In this document: in pieces, positions 35,065 through 43,548 of the stretch | Numbering within the stretch: position 1 is the first letter of the stretch | Layout: the number at the start of each line of letters is the position of its first letter | Assembly: GCA_023450335.1 (NCBI GenBank) | Contig: JAEXHA010000152.1 | Location: 1-64,000 of the forward strand | Direction: 5' to 3' | DNA: 64,000 nt | Source: Actinomycetes bacterium | Lineage (GTDB): Bacteria; Actinomycetota; Actinomycetes; Actinomycetales; Microbacteriaceae | Program-made: the position numbers and the translations under genes | Notes under the pieces: model-generated | Databases searched by the model: none | What the model was told of the DNA's origin: nothing | Seen by the model: only the letters and a program-made list of their open reading frames with translations

Positions 35065-36690
35065 TCAGATGCGGGCGGCGATCGCGGCGGTATCGATGCC
35101 GCGGGGGAGCGCCCCGTACAGACCCAGGGATGCCGGCTCTCCCAGCCGCGTCGCGGTGAACGCGTCGGCGACCGGCGCCGGCGCGAAGCGCACGAGCAGG
35201 GAGGCCTGCAGCGCGAGCGCCAATTCGGCGACGAGGCGACGAGCTCCGGCATCCGGCGCTGGATCGGCGGCCACCTCGGTGATGAGCCGGCGCGTCTGGT
35301 CGAGGTGCGCGTCCAGACGGGCATCGGCGCCGCGGGCGAGCGACACCTCGTCGTCGAAAGCCGCGAGCGTCTCGGGCTCGCGGGCGAGGGCGCGCAGCAC
35401 GTCGAGGGCGACGACGTTGCCTGAGCCCTCCCACACCGCCATGACCGGCTGCTCGCGGTAGCGCATCGCCAGCGGGAACTGCTCGGTGTAGCCGTTGCCG
35501 CCGAGGCATTCGAGCGCCTCATACGCGTGACCCGGGCCCCGCTTGCAGATCCAGTACTTCGCCACGGCGGTGGCCAGTCGGCGGAAGGCCTTCTCCGCGT
35601 CGGACGCGTCGTCATCGTGCGCGCGGGCCAGCCGCATCGCGGTCGCCGTGGCCGCCTCGGCCTCGAGCTGCAGGTCGGCCAGCACCGCCGTCATCGCCGG
35701 CTGGTCGATGAGCGTGCGCCCGAACGCGGTGCGGTGCCGGGCGTGCCAGGCCGCCTCGGCGACCGCCTGCCGCATGCCCGCCGTCGTGCCGTAGACGCAG
35801 TCGAGGCGCGTGCGCGCGACCATGTCGATGATGGTGCGCACCCCTCGCCCTTCGTCGCCCACGAGGCGGCCCTCGGCATCCACGTATTCGACCTCGCTCG
35901 ACGCGTTCGCGCGGTTGCCGAGCTTGTCCTTGAGGCGCTGAAGGTGGATGCCGGTGCGCGCGCCGTCGTCGGTCAGCCTCGGCACCAGGAAGCACGACAG
36001 GCCGCCGGGCGCCTGGGCGAGCACGACGAATGCGTCCGACATCGGGGCGCTGCAGAACCATTTGTGCCCGGACAGGGCGTAGCGGCCCTCGCCGAGCGGG
36101 CGGGCGGCGGTGGTGCCGGCGCGCACGTCGGAGCCGCCCTGCTTCTCGGTCATCGCCATGCCGAACAGCGCGCTGTGCTTGCCGGGGCGCAGCGCCGGGT
36201 CGTACGAGGTGGCGTACACCCGGTCGAGCCACGCGTCGCCGACCCCGTGCTGCTGCAGCACCGGCACGACCGCGTGGGTCATCGATACCGGGCAGGCGTG
36301 GCCGGGCTCGATCTGCGCATAGAGCATGAAGGTCGCCGCCCGGGCGACGTTCGCGCCCGGCTTCGGCTCGACGTACGCCGAGGTGTGCGCGCCGTCGGCG
36401 ACGGCCGCGGCGATGATGCGGTGGTAGGCGTCGTCGTACTCGACCTCGTCGATGCGGTGCCCGTACCGGTCGTGGGTGTGCAGCACCGGCTCGTGCCGGT
36501 TCGCACGCTCGGCGTCACGCTGGAAGGATGCCGTGCCGAGGCGCTGCCCGGTCAGGTGCAGCCGGTGGTGCGCCCACCCCGCATCATGCCGTTCGACGGC
36601 CTCGAACAGGGCGATGTTGGTGCCGTACTCGTCGAGGTCGACGCGCGGCGGGGGCTGGTTCACGACGTCGTGGGTGCTCACCCTCCCCAT
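35065..36690 (-). CDS. Acyl-CoA dehydrogenase, AidB-like
   Basis: The protein has 541 residues, the AidB subfamily length rather than the usual 380. MTEKQGGSDVRAGTT is the FAD-binding segment, followed by GHKWFCSAPMSDAF. A RTRLDCVYGTTAGM motif and EALECLGGNGYTEQ with YREQPVMAVWEGSGNV are typical of AidB, which binds DNA and is induced by alkylation stress in E. coli. Whether it is catalytic on acyl-CoA here is unclear. No good ribosome site precedes the ATG at 36690. Confidence 0.9.
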   Translation of the reverse strand: MGRVSTHDVVNQPPPRVDLDEYGTNIALFEAVERHDAGWAHHRLHLTGQRLGTASFQRDAERANRHEPVLHTHDRYGHRIDEVEYDDAYHRIIAAAVADGAHTSAYVEPKPGANVARAATFMLYAQIEPGHACPVSMTHAVVPVLQQHGVGDAWLDRVYATSYDPALRPGKHSALFGMAMTEKQGGSDVRAGTTAARPLGEGRYALSGHKWFCSAPMSDAFVVLAQAPGGLSCFLVPRLTDDGARTGIHLQRLKDKLGNRANASSEVEYVDAEGRLVGDEGRGVRTIIDMVARTRLDCVYGTTAGMRQAVAEAAWHARHRTAFGRTLIDQPAMTAVLADLQLEAEAATATAMRLARAHDDDASDAEKAFRRLATAVAKYWICKRGPGHAYEALECLGGNGYTEQFPLAMRYREQPVMAVWEGSGNVVALDVLRALAREPETLAAFDDEVSLARGADARLDAHLDQTRRLITEVAADPAPDAGARRLVAELALALQASLLVRFAPAPVADAFTATRLGEPASLGLYGALPRGIDTAAIAARI

Positions 36691-36734
36691 CGAATCAGGC
36701 GCGCGGCGGCGGCGCCAGGGTGTCTGGTGGGGTG

Positions 36735-37163
36735 TCAGCCGGCGGCGACGGCAGCGTCGAGGCGATCGAGGATCTCGACGCAGCGCTCGACGTCTTCAGG
36801 GGTGCCCGACAACTCGAACTCGAACAGCACCGGCCGCCCCGACACCTGCGCGAGCTGCCGCGCGGCGGCCTGGTAGTAGATGCCGAAGTTGCGGTTGCCC
36901 GACCCGATGATGCCGATCAGCCGGCGGCGGTTCATCGGCGAGCGCAGAAAGCTGCGCACCGGGGCGGGGAGGGTGACCTCTTCGGCGTTGCCCGCCTTGT
37001 ACGAGGGGGTCAGCAGCACCCACGGTCCCGACACCTCACGGCGGCGCACGGTCGGGTCGGCGAGGTTGAAGACGGCTCGTCCGTCGGCCGCGGCCAGGTG
37101 CTCGGCGAAGCGCCCGGTCAGGTTCGACACCGACGAGTAGTAATACACCGGCACCTTGGGCAT
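36735..37163 (-). CDS. nrdI: NrdI-like flavodoxin
   Basis: The protein has 142 residues. VYYYSSVSNLTGRFAEHL is the FMN phosphate loop and IIGSGNRNFGIYYQAA is the diagnostic NrdI loop. NrdI supplies the oxidant that assembles the Mn(III)2-tyrosyl radical of class Ib RNR. It normally sits in nrdHIEF, but no such genes flank it here, so it is an orphan within the window. The start at 37163 is preceded 6 bases upstream by a -10-like CAGACT. Confidence 0.85.
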   Translation of the reverse strand: MPKVPVYYYSSVSNLTGRFAEHLAAADGRAVFNLADPTVRRREVSGPWVLLTPSYKAGNAEEVTLPAPVRSFLRSPMNRRRLIGIIGSGNRNFGIYYQAAARQLAQVSGRPVLFEFELSGTPEDVERCVEILDRLDAAVAAG

Positions 37164-37230
37164 AGCCCCAGTCTGCGCCGATCGCCGGTATCGTGCACCG
37201 GCGCGCCGACGTGACAAACCCTCCCCGCCG

Positions 37231-37236
37231 TACGAT
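37231..37236 (+). promoter_or_regulatory. -10 element (leaderless type) for FUSC-like gene
   Basis: TACGAT lies 6 bases before the ATG at 37243. Confidence 0.55.
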
Positions 37237-37242
37237 CGGGGC

Positions 37243-38277
37243 ATGGGTGAGAGTCAGGGGCGGTTCATGACGGGCCTCATCCGCATCGCGCCGCACCGCG
37301 GTGATCACCGCGTCGCGATCCGCGCGGCCGTCTCGATCGCGGTGCCGCTGGTGATCCTCTGGGCGATCGGGCGCGTCGACCTCAGCGTGTACGCCAGCTT
37401 CGGCGCCTTCGCCTCGCTGTACGGTCGCTACGACCGGTACGCCGACCGCATCCGCATGCAGATCGCGGCCGGGCTCACGATGGTGGTGTGCATGCTGATG
37501 GGCACCGCCCTGTCACTGCTGGCCACGCCGACCGGGCTGCGCGTGCTCGTGGTCGGGCTCATCGCGGGGGTGGGAGCGCTGATCGCCCACGCCTGGCGGT
37601 GGCATCCACCCTCGTCGCTGTTCGCCGTGTTCTCCGCCGGCGCCTGTGCAAGCCTGCCGGCCACGACCGCCTCGCTGCTGGAGGTCGTCATCGTGGGTGG
37701 CGCGTCGGCGCTGTTCAGCATGGTGCTGACCGCGGGCATCGCCCTCGCACGGCAGGGGCGCCGACTGCTCGCGCCCGTGCGCACCCGGCAGGTCGCCGAT
37801 CGCGACGCGGTGGGGGCAGCCGTCACCGTCGGCATCGGCGCGCTGCTGGCCGGCTTCGCGGGACTGCTGCTGATCGGCGACCACTGGTACTGGGCGATGG
37901 TCGGCGCCGTGGCGGCACTGGGCGGCGCGCACCTGACGGCGCGGCTCGTGCGCGGGGTGCAGCGCCTGGTGGGCACCCTCATCGGCGTGGCTGTCGCCGC
38001 CGGACTGCTCGCCCTGCACCTGCCGCCGCCGGCGACGATCGGCGTGGCGATCCTGTGTCAGATGGGTGCCGAACTGTACGTGAACCGCAACTACGGGCTG
38101 GCCATGCTGTTCATCACTCCGCTGGCGCTGCTCATGGTCGAGCTCGCCGTGCCCACCGACCCGACGACGCTGCTGGTCGACCGCACGCTCGACACGCTCA
38201 TCGGCGTCGTGGTGGGCACCGCGGTCGCCGTCGCCTCGGCATGGGTGCGCCGCGCCCGGCGCCGATCGAGCGCCTAA
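37243..38277 (+). CDS. FUSC-like (aromatic acid exporter family) membrane protein
   Basis: The protein has 344 residues with two blocks of about four or five membrane segments. The first is AAVSIAVPLVILWAIG through ALIAHAW; the second is GAAVTVGIGALLAGFAGL through LIGVVVGTAVAVA. The motifs YASFGAFASLYGRYDRYADR and RNYGLAMLFITPLALLM match the FUSC superfamily, which includes aromatic carboxylate efflux proteins. Substrate unknown. The start is fixed by the leaderless promoter. Confidence 0.82.
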   Translation: MGESQGRFMTGLIRIAPHRGDHRVAIRAAVSIAVPLVILWAIGRVDLSVYASFGAFASLYGRYDRYADRIRMQIAAGLTMVVCMLMGTALSLLATPTGLRVLVVGLIAGVGALIAHAWRWHPPSSLFAVFSAGACASLPATTASLLEVVIVGGASALFSMVLTAGIALARQGRRLLAPVRTRQVADRDAVGAAVTVGIGALLAGFAGLLLIGDHWYWAMVGAVAALGGAHLTARLVRGVQRLVGTLIGVAVAAGLLALHLPPPATIGVAILCQMGAELYVNRNYGLAMLFITPLALLMVELAVPTDPTTLLVDRTLDTLIGVVVGTAVAVASAWVRRARRRSSA

Positions 38278-38280
38278 CCT
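38275..38280 (+). promoter_or_regulatory. -10 element (leaderless type) for aldo/keto reductase
   Basis: TAACCT overlaps the upstream stop codon and lies 6 bases before the ATG at 38287. Confidence 0.55.
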
Positions 38281-38286
38281 GGGGGT

Positions 38287-39276
38287 ATGCAGCAACGTCC
38301 CCTCGGCCGCACCGGCCGCACCGTGTCAGCGATCGGCCTCGGAACCTGGCAGCTCGGCGCCGACTGGGGCGATGTCTCCGAAGACGCCGCGCTCGAGGTG
38401 CTCGCCGCCTCGGCTGACGCCGGCGTCACCCTGTTCGACACCGCCGACGTGTACGGCGACGGACGCAGCGAGAGCCTCATCGGCCGGTTCCTGGCCGACC
38501 GGCCCGGGCACGGCATCACGGTGGCGACCAAGATGGGGCGCCGCGTCGCGCAGGAGCCGGGCAACTACACGCCCGAGAACTTCCGCGCGTGGACCGACCG
38601 GTCGCGCCGCAACCTCGGCGTCGACACCCTCGACCTCGTGCAGCTGCACTGCCCGCCGAGCGACGTCATCGACGCCGACGCGACCTACGATGCCCTCGAC
38701 GACCTCGTGGCCGCCGGCAGCATCGCCGCCTACGGCGTCTCGGTCGAGACGTGCGCGCAGGCGCTCGCCGCCATCGCACGCCCCCAAGTGACGAACGTGC
38801 AGATCATCCTGAACCCCTTCCGGCTGAAGCCCCTTGACGAAGTGCTGCCGGCGGCGGTGGATGCCGGTGTCGCGATCTTCGCGCGCGTGCCTCTGGCATC
38901 GGGGCTCCTCAGCGGAAAGTACTCCGCCGACACCACATTCGCGGCCAACGACCACCGCACCTTCAACCGCCACGGCGAGGCGTTCGACCAGGGCGAGACG
39001 TTCTCCGGCGTCGACTATGAGGTCGGGCTGCAGGCCGTGGCCGAGCTGGGCGCCGCACTGCCCGACGGCGTCAACCTGCCGACCGCAGCGCTCGCATGGG
39101 CGGCCAGCCGTCCGGGCGTGACGAGCGTGATCCCCGGAGCGCGCAACGTCGCGCAGGCGCGGTCGAACGCCGCGGCCGCCGAGGCGATCGGCACGGTCGA
39201 CCTGTCGGGCTTCGAGACCGCGGTGAGCGACGTGTACGACCGGCTGCTGCGCGAGAGCATCCACCCGCGTTGGTGA
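38287..39276 (+). CDS. Aldo/keto reductase
   Basis: The protein has 329 residues. The catalytic tetrad is visible: Asp and Tyr in FDTADVYGDG, Lys in VATKMG, and His in LVQLHCPP. A C-terminal NADPH-binding segment VTSVIPGARNVAQARSN follows. It belongs to the YajO/Tas-like clade of bacterial AKRs and would reduce an aldehyde or ketone with NADPH. Substrate unknown. Confidence 0.92.
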   Translation: MQQRPLGRTGRTVSAIGLGTWQLGADWGDVSEDAALEVLAASADAGVTLFDTADVYGDGRSESLIGRFLADRPGHGITVATKMGRRVAQEPGNYTPENFRAWTDRSRRNLGVDTLDLVQLHCPPSDVIDADATYDALDDLVAAGSIAAYGVSVETCAQALAAIARPQVTNVQIILNPFRLKPLDEVLPAAVDAGVAIFARVPLASGLLSGKYSADTTFAANDHRTFNRHGEAFDQGETFSGVDYEVGLQAVAELGAALPDGVNLPTAALAWAASRPGVTSVIPGARNVAQARSNAAAAEAIGTVDLSGFETAVSDVYDRLLRESIHPRW

Positions 39277-39429
39277 GGCCGCGTTGCGCAGGCCGTGCGT
39301 CGGCGCGTGCGTGAGGGCCATGGTGCGTCGGCGGACCTCTGTGTGCGGGCGCGGCGTCGCCGGCTGAGGAAGCCCTGACGGTGTGCTCCCACAGTTGCGC
39401 GCCGGCATGACACGATCGACCATGGAAGG

Positions 39430-40356
39430 GTGAGCGTGCGCCGGCGAACGGGAATCACGCCGTGGCTGGTCACGGCGCTCTCGGTCGTGGCGTCGATAAC
39501 GCTCGTGGGCGCCGCGGCGCTGACCGACCCCGGCGATGCCGGCGGCCCGGAACGCCGGGCCGACACGACCGTGCAGGCACCGGCATCCACACCTCCGGCA
39601 TCCACCGCACCGGCCGACGACCCGACCGCTGCGCAGACAGGTCCGGACGCCGACACGACCGAGTACCGCGTGCGCAGCCTGCCGCGGCTGGACGTGTGGG
39701 TCGTCGACGAGAGGCTGCCCGTCGACGACGAACCGTTCGGCGCGACGACGGGCTTGATCGCGCAGCCGCGCGATCTTGGCGCACCCGTGTTCACCGAGCC
39801 CGGTGCCGAGCCGATCGCCTATCTGCCGCGCAACCAGACCTATGGCGGCACGAGCGTGCCGGTGGTCGAACGTTACGAGCACTGGGTGAAAGTGCTGCTG
39901 CCGGGGCGTCAGGGTGTGCCGCCGCGCGGCGACGCCGGACAGGTGGTGGGGTGGTTCCGCACGGCGGATGTCGACCTGCGGCGCAACGACTCCTACGTCG
40001 AGGTGCACCTCGAAGACCGCACGATCGACATCGTCACCGCGGCCGGGTGGGAGCGGGTCGCCGACGACTTCTCGTGGGGCAAGACCTCGACGCCGACACC
40101 GACCGGGCGCACGTTCATCATGCTGACGAAGGTCGAGCCGCGGTTCGCGTACACGAAGGGGCATCCGCTCGTATACCTGGGCGTGCAGTCGCCGGCGATG
40201 GCCGGGTTCGACGGGGGAGAGGTCGCGGTCACCGCGTTCCACTATTACAAGGTGCGGTCGGGGGCGAACTCGTTCGGATGCATCTACCTCGACGGGCCCG
40301 CGACCGACCGGCTCGCCCAACTGCCCGAGGGGACGCCGGTGGTGATTCACCCGTAG
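39430..40356 (+). CDS. L,D-transpeptidase (YkuD) family protein
   Basis: The protein has 308 residues from GTG 39430; GTG 39436 is an alternative with GGAAGG 6 bases upstream. Residues 10-33 form a signal/anchor segment, then a Pro/Thr/Ala linker. A middle SH3-like part (residues about 105-180) precedes the YkuD domain. The catalytic motif is ANSFGCIYLDG with the Cys nucleophile, in place of the usual SHGC. It would make 3-3 or related crosslinks in the cell wall. A tiny frame at 39422 (ATG GAA GGG TGA) just precedes it. Confidence 0.8.
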   Translation: MSVRRRTGITPWLVTALSVVASITLVGAAALTDPGDAGGPERRADTTVQAPASTPPASTAPADDPTAAQTGPDADTTEYRVRSLPRLDVWVVDERLPVDDEPFGATTGLIAQPRDLGAPVFTEPGAEPIAYLPRNQTYGGTSVPVVERYEHWVKVLLPGRQGVPPRGDAGQVVGWFRTADVDLRRNDSYVEVHLEDRTIDIVTAAGWERVADDFSWGKTSTPTPTGRTFIMLTKVEPRFAYTKGHPLVYLGVQSPAMAGFDGGEVAVTAFHYYKVRSGANSFGCIYLDGPATDRLAQLPEGTPVVIHP

Positions 40357-40436
40357 CTGCCGGTTTGTGTCCGGTGCGGGCTCAGCGCGCGGGGATCAGG
40401 TGCCGCGGCGGCCCTCGATGCGCGCGATGCTGATCT

Positions 40437-41645
40437 TCACACCCCTCTTGTCGGTGGGATGTTCCGTCCGCGATACACCGCACGTTCGAACGCGGCGACG
40501 CCGGCGGCGGCGGGCGGGTCGAAGAACGGCAGCAGCTGCGCGGCCCACACCGCGGCGATGCCCGAAGCGCGGTCGATCCAATAGTGGACGTTGCCCAGTC
40601 CCGCCCATGACAGCGCGCCGGCCCGGCGCCCGCCGGGCACGTCGTCGTCGTTGCGAAGGAACGAGTAGGCCCACGACTTCGACCGGCACGGGAAGAACTC
40701 CGCCGGATGGGTCAGTGCCGAGATCGCCGCCGGCAGCGCCGTAACGTCGACTCCCGGCACCCCGCGAGTCGCCCATTCGAGGGTCTCGGGTCGCAGCACA
40801 CGACCGCCGGGCGCTGATCCGTCGCCGAGCCACACGCGCAGCAGCGCGAGCACGTCGGGCACGGTCGAGAACAGTCCCTGCCCGCCCATGTCGAGCTTCG
40901 GCGAATCGGGCGGCGCACCGCGGACCGCGACGAGCTCGCCGTCGCGATTGCGTCGCTGCACCGTCGCGAGCCGTCGCCGCATGTCTGGCGTCATGTCGAA
41001 AGAAGTGGATGCCATTCCGCACGGCGCATATATGTGCTCACGGAACACGTGCTCGAGCCGCCGGCCGCGCACCGCGGCGACGATCAGACCCATCCAGTCC
41101 ATCGACGTGCCGTAGGTCCATTGCTCGCCCGGGTCGTGCAGCAGCGGCGTCGTGATCGAGTCGCGCAGCGGGGTGGCCGAGGGCTGGGTCATGCGGCGGC
41201 GTGACAGCAGTGCGTAGCGCTCGTCGAACATGTCGTACGCGAGGCCCGAGGTATGCAGCAGCAGCATGCGCGGCGTGATGTCGCGCGCCGGCGGCCGTGT
41301 GTGCGCGGTGCCGTCGTCGTCGAGTGCGGTGAGCACCTCGAGGTCACCGATCTCAGGCACGTAGTGGCGGGCCGGGGCGTCGAGATCGATCAGGCCGTCC
41401 TCGACGCATTGCAGGGTGGCCGTCGCAGTGAATGCCTTCGTCACCGAGTACAACGCGATCACGGTGTCGGTGGTCGCGGCCTGCTCTGCGGAGCGGAGGC
41501 CGGAGGCATGCAGGTAGGCCGTCTCGACCGATGAGGTCACGCCGGCAATGACGAGTGGCACCCCGGCGGCGACGGCTGCATCGACGGCTGCATCGAAAGC
41601 AGCGTTCATGGCGTTGTCGGCATCGTTGCCGATCTCATCGGTCAT
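40437..41645 (-). CDS. Serine hydrolase (class C beta-lactamase family)
   Basis: The protein has 402 residues without signal peptide. The SxxK motif is YSVTKAF with its catalytic Ser near residue 65, the second motif is YGTSMDW (YxS), and the third lies in GALSWAGLGNVHYW. Such proteins are esterases, D-aminopeptidases or penicillin-binding-like hydrolases; the substrate cannot be told. GAGGGAA lies 7 bases before the ATG at 41645. A longer upstream frame was rejected because it runs through the divergent DUF1905 gene. Confidence 0.88.
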   Translation of the reverse strand: MTDEIGNDADNAMNAAFDAAVDAAVAAGVPLVIAGVTSSVETAYLHASGLRSAEQAATTDTVIALYSVTKAFTATATLQCVEDGLIDLDAPARHYVPEIGDLEVLTALDDDGTAHTRPPARDITPRMLLLHTSGLAYDMFDERYALLSRRRMTQPSATPLRDSITTPLLHDPGEQWTYGTSMDWMGLIVAAVRGRRLEHVFREHIYAPCGMASTSFDMTPDMRRRLATVQRRNRDGELVAVRGAPPDSPKLDMGGQGLFSTVPDVLALLRVWLGDGSAPGGRVLRPETLEWATRGVPGVDVTALPAAISALTHPAEFFPCRSKSWAYSFLRNDDDVPGGRRAGALSWAGLGNVHYWIDRASGIAAVWAAQLLPFFDPPAAAGVAAFERAVYRGRNIPPTRGV

Positions 41646-41729
41646 GTCTGTTCCCTCGCGCACTTCCGTCAAGCCTATTTCCGGCCGGGTGGAGCGCGCA
41701 TCCGCTATCTCCGCGTCGTAACAGGTCGA

Positions 41730-41735
41730 TAGCGT
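41730..41735 (+). promoter_or_regulatory. -10 element (leaderless type) for DUF1905 gene
   Basis: TAGCGT lies 6 bases before the ATG at 41742. Confidence 0.55.
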
Positions 41736-41741
41736 GGCGGC

Positions 41742-42038
41742 ATGATCGTCGAGTTCGAGGGCACGGTGTTCCTGTGGGATGCGCGCACCGAGGCCATGCA
41801 CTTGGTCGCCGTGCCGGCAGAGCTGAGCGCCGACATCCGCGATATTCCGCGCGTGCGACGGGGTTTCGGGTCCGTGCGGGTTGAGGCGCAGCTCGGCGGG
41901 TCGAGGTGGCGCACGTCGATCTTCCCCGATTCGGGCCGAGGGGAGTACGTGCTGCCGTTGAAGCGGGCGGTGCGCGATGCGGAAGGCGTCGCCGAGGGAG
42001 ACCTCATCAGCGTGCGCCTCGAAGTATTCGACGGATGA
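41742..42038 (+). CDS. DUF1905 domain protein
   Basis: The protein has 98 residues. The pattern FEGTVFLWD at the start, VPAELSADI in the middle, FGSVRVEAQLGG and YVLPLKRAVR match the DUF1905 beta-barrel family, often paired with YdeI-type proteins. Function unknown. A hairpin lies about 30 bases after its stop. Confidence 0.85.
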   Translation: MIVEFEGTVFLWDARTEAMHLVAVPAELSADIRDIPRVRRGFGSVRVEAQLGGSRWRTSIFPDSGRGEYVLPLKRAVRDAEGVAEGDLISVRLEVFDG

Positions 42039-42066
42039 GAGGCCCGGTCGCTCGGCGCTGTGCCGA

Positions 42067-42113
42067 CTCATACTTTCGTCTAGAAGTTTCGGGTGAGTTG
42101 GCGAAAGTGTGAG
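42067..42113. repeat. Imperfect inverted repeat after DUF1905 gene
   Basis: CTCATACTTTCG and CGAAAGTGTGAG pair over 12 bp with one G-U, with a 23-base loop. No T-run follows. It may act as a terminator or as an operator-like site for the pilus locus. Confidence 0.5.
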
Positions 42114-42391
42114 CTCGCAATCAGGGGCCGCTGCCGCGCGTGGAGCGTTGCCCGTGGGGGTCTCGTGCGCGAACCGCCACCCTTCTGGGTTTCGATGCCG
42201 CGGAGCTCGTTCGTAGGCTGAGCACAGCATTCCCGACATGATGGAAAACGTGTGTGGACCAGCGATTTATCTCACAAGTACGCTGAGCCTGATCATGCGC
42301 GCCGCCACGCTTTGCCACCCGCCTTCCAGGATGTCTCACGGGTGTTCAGCGGGCTGGTCGCTGGCGGCGCCACTTCACTATCGCCACGCCA

Positions 42392-42407
42392 GTAACAGAG
42401 GTAACAG
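42392..42407 (+). promoter_or_regulatory. Direct repeats GTAACAG upstream of pilin promoter
   Basis: GTAACAG occurs at 42392 and 42401 with a 9-base period, 36-50 bases upstream of the predicted -35 box, a position suited to an activator site. ATAACAC follows directly as a possible third degenerate copy. Confidence 0.4.
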
Positions 42408-42442
42408 ATAACACTTTTTCCCCAGCAATCTCACACACACCA

Positions 42443-42471
42443 TTGACAGAACATGAGAGGTCTCTAATGAT
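42443..42471 (+). promoter_or_regulatory. Pilin operon promoter
   Basis: A consensus -35 TTGACA (42443-42448) is followed after 16 bases by TAATGA/AATGAT (42465-42471). It predicts a leader of about 165 bases. This is the best sigma-70-like -35 box noticed in the window. Confidence 0.55.
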
Positions 42472-42528
42472 TGGCATCGGAGAGGGAGATCCGTCCTCGC
42501 GGCGGGCTTTCTGAACCAGGCTCTGCAT

Positions 42529-42554
42529 CTCTCGGATTCACCCGAATCTGAGAG
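42529..42554 (+). promoter_or_regulatory. Leader hairpin 1 in pilin mRNA
   Basis: CTCTCGGATTC / GAATCTGAGAG forms an 11-bp stem (one G-U) with an ACCC loop, followed by CCCCCC. It is probably a post-transcriptional control or stability element. Confidence 0.5.
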
Positions 42555-42567
42555 CCCCCCGAAGAGC

Positions 42568-42584
42568 CGGTTCCTGGGGAACCG
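42568..42584 (+). promoter_or_regulatory. Leader hairpin 2 in pilin mRNA
   Basis: CGGTTCC-TGG-GGAACCG is a perfect 7-bp hairpin 14 bases after the first one and about 45 bases upstream of the ribosome site. Confidence 0.45.
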
Positions 42585-42645
42585 CTAATCGGCGTGCACA
42601 AACAAGGGCCATGTCCTGTACACCCCCCAAGGAAAGGCACGCATC

Positions 42646-43056
42646 ATGCGCTCCATCCACAACTATGTCCAGGCGGTGAAGGCCCGCCGCGAGGAGAACG
42701 GCGACGAGGGCTTCTCGCTCATCGAACTGATCGTCGTGGTCGTCATCCTCGGCATCCTCGCCGCGATCGCCATCCCGGTATTCGCTGGTCTCCAGAACAC
42801 GGCAAAGCAAGAATCTCTCAATGCGATTGCAGCGAACGCCGCCACTGCGGGAGCGTCGCAGGTGGCGCAGAACCTCGAAGCTACGGCGCTCACTGCCGCT
42901 CTGACGGCCGAAGCGGCACAACTGAGCGAGGGTGACGTTACCGTGACGATCTCGGGGACAACCATCGAGACGGTCTGTGGGCTCGCGACTCACACTGATG
43001 GCACTACCGCTGCTGCTGGGCCCGGAGCGAACGCTGCCGGCGACGCCTGCAGCTAG
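42646..43056 (+). CDS. pilA: Type IV major pilin (prepilin)
   Basis: The protein has 136 residues. A charged 22-residue leader ends at Gly22, and cleavage before Phe23 (G|FSLIE) leaves Glu at mature position 5. The hydrophobic helix IVVVVILGILAAIAIPVFAGL follows. The C-terminal part has two Cys (VCGLAT and GDACS), possibly a disulfide loop. AAGGAAAGG lies 8 bases before the ATG. As the first and most strongly signalled gene of the operon it is probably the major subunit. Processing requires the PilD encoded downstream. Confidence 0.93.
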   Translation: MRSIHNYVQAVKARREENGDEGFSLIELIVVVVILGILAAIAIPVFAGLQNTAKQESLNAIAANAATAGASQVAQNLEATALTAALTAEAAQLSEGDVTVTISGTTIETVCGLATHTDGTTAAAGPGANAAGDACS

Positions 43057-43149
43057 GCACCCAGTCCACCTGTGAGGCCCCGTCAAATCATGGCGTGGCC
43101 TCACAGAATGGCGATGGTGGGGAGACCCTACGTCGGGTGGTGAGGAATC

Positions 43150-43548
43150 ATGGCTGATCGAGATGGATCAGGTTTCAGCCTCGTCGAGGTGATCATCGCG
43201 ATGTTCATGCTCTCGGTGTTGGCCATCGCGATCCTGCCCCTCATCATCGGCGCGACGCAGCTGAGCACCGTGAACCGCGACATCACCACCGCAACCGCAT
43301 TCGCGAACGCGCAACTCTCGCCGATACGTGACGCCTTCCCCCTCAACGCACTGACTCCCGCAACGTGCACCGCCGTCCAGACGCACGCTGCCGCTGATGT
43401 CCCCGGCCCCGACGGTCTTGAGGCAGACGTCGTCGTGGGGAGCTGCCCGGCTTTGTATCCGGGAACGGTGACCGTCGACGTCTACGTATCGAATGGTCCC
43501 GACACCGTGGTGCACTTGCCCACCCGCATCCTGGTGGCAGCAGCATGA
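43150..43548 (+). CDS. Minor prepilin, PilV/GspI-like
   Basis: The protein has 132 residues. A short 8-residue leader ends at G8, then FSLVEVIIAMFMLSVLAIAILPLI with Glu at mature position 5. The MADRDGSGFSLVE N-terminus and VEVIIAM motif are typical of PilV/GspI minor subunits. Two Cys (TCTAV and GSCPALY) may form a disulfide. It overlaps the next prepilin by four bases (ATGA), suggesting stoichiometric expression of a tip complex. Confidence 0.88.
   Translation: MADRDGSGFSLVEVIIAMFMLSVLAIAILPLIIGATQLSTVNRDITTATAFANAQLSPIRDAFPLNALTPATCTAVQTHAAADVPGPDGLEADVVVGSCPALYPGTVTVDVYVSNGPDTVVHLPTRILVAAA

Larger units (their letters stand above)
42039..42645. other. 607-base regulatory region before the pilin gene
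   Basis: No convincing gene is present. The region is richer in A and T than its surroundings. It holds a 12-bp imperfect inverted repeat (42067-42078 with 42102-42113), two GTAACAG repeats (42392-42398, 42401-42407), a TTGACA -35 hexamer (42443-42448), and two stable hairpins (42529-42554 and 42568-42584) in the predicted pilin leader. Confidence 0.6.

Noticed and set aside
39422..39433. Three-codon frame (ATG GAA GGG TGA) before the L,D-transpeptidase gene as a regulatory leader peptide
   Set aside because: Too short to support, and more simply part of the GGAAGG ribosome site.
38326..40350. 674-codon minus-strand frame across the aldo/keto reductase and L,D-transpeptidase genes
   Set aside because: No recognisable domain; both plus-strand genes have complete catalytic motifs.
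42472..42645. Cyclic-di-GMP riboswitch in the pilin leader
   Set aside because: The hairpins lack the conserved GEMM-I core segments (such as GGGACGCAAAGC), so only generic leader hairpins are claimed.
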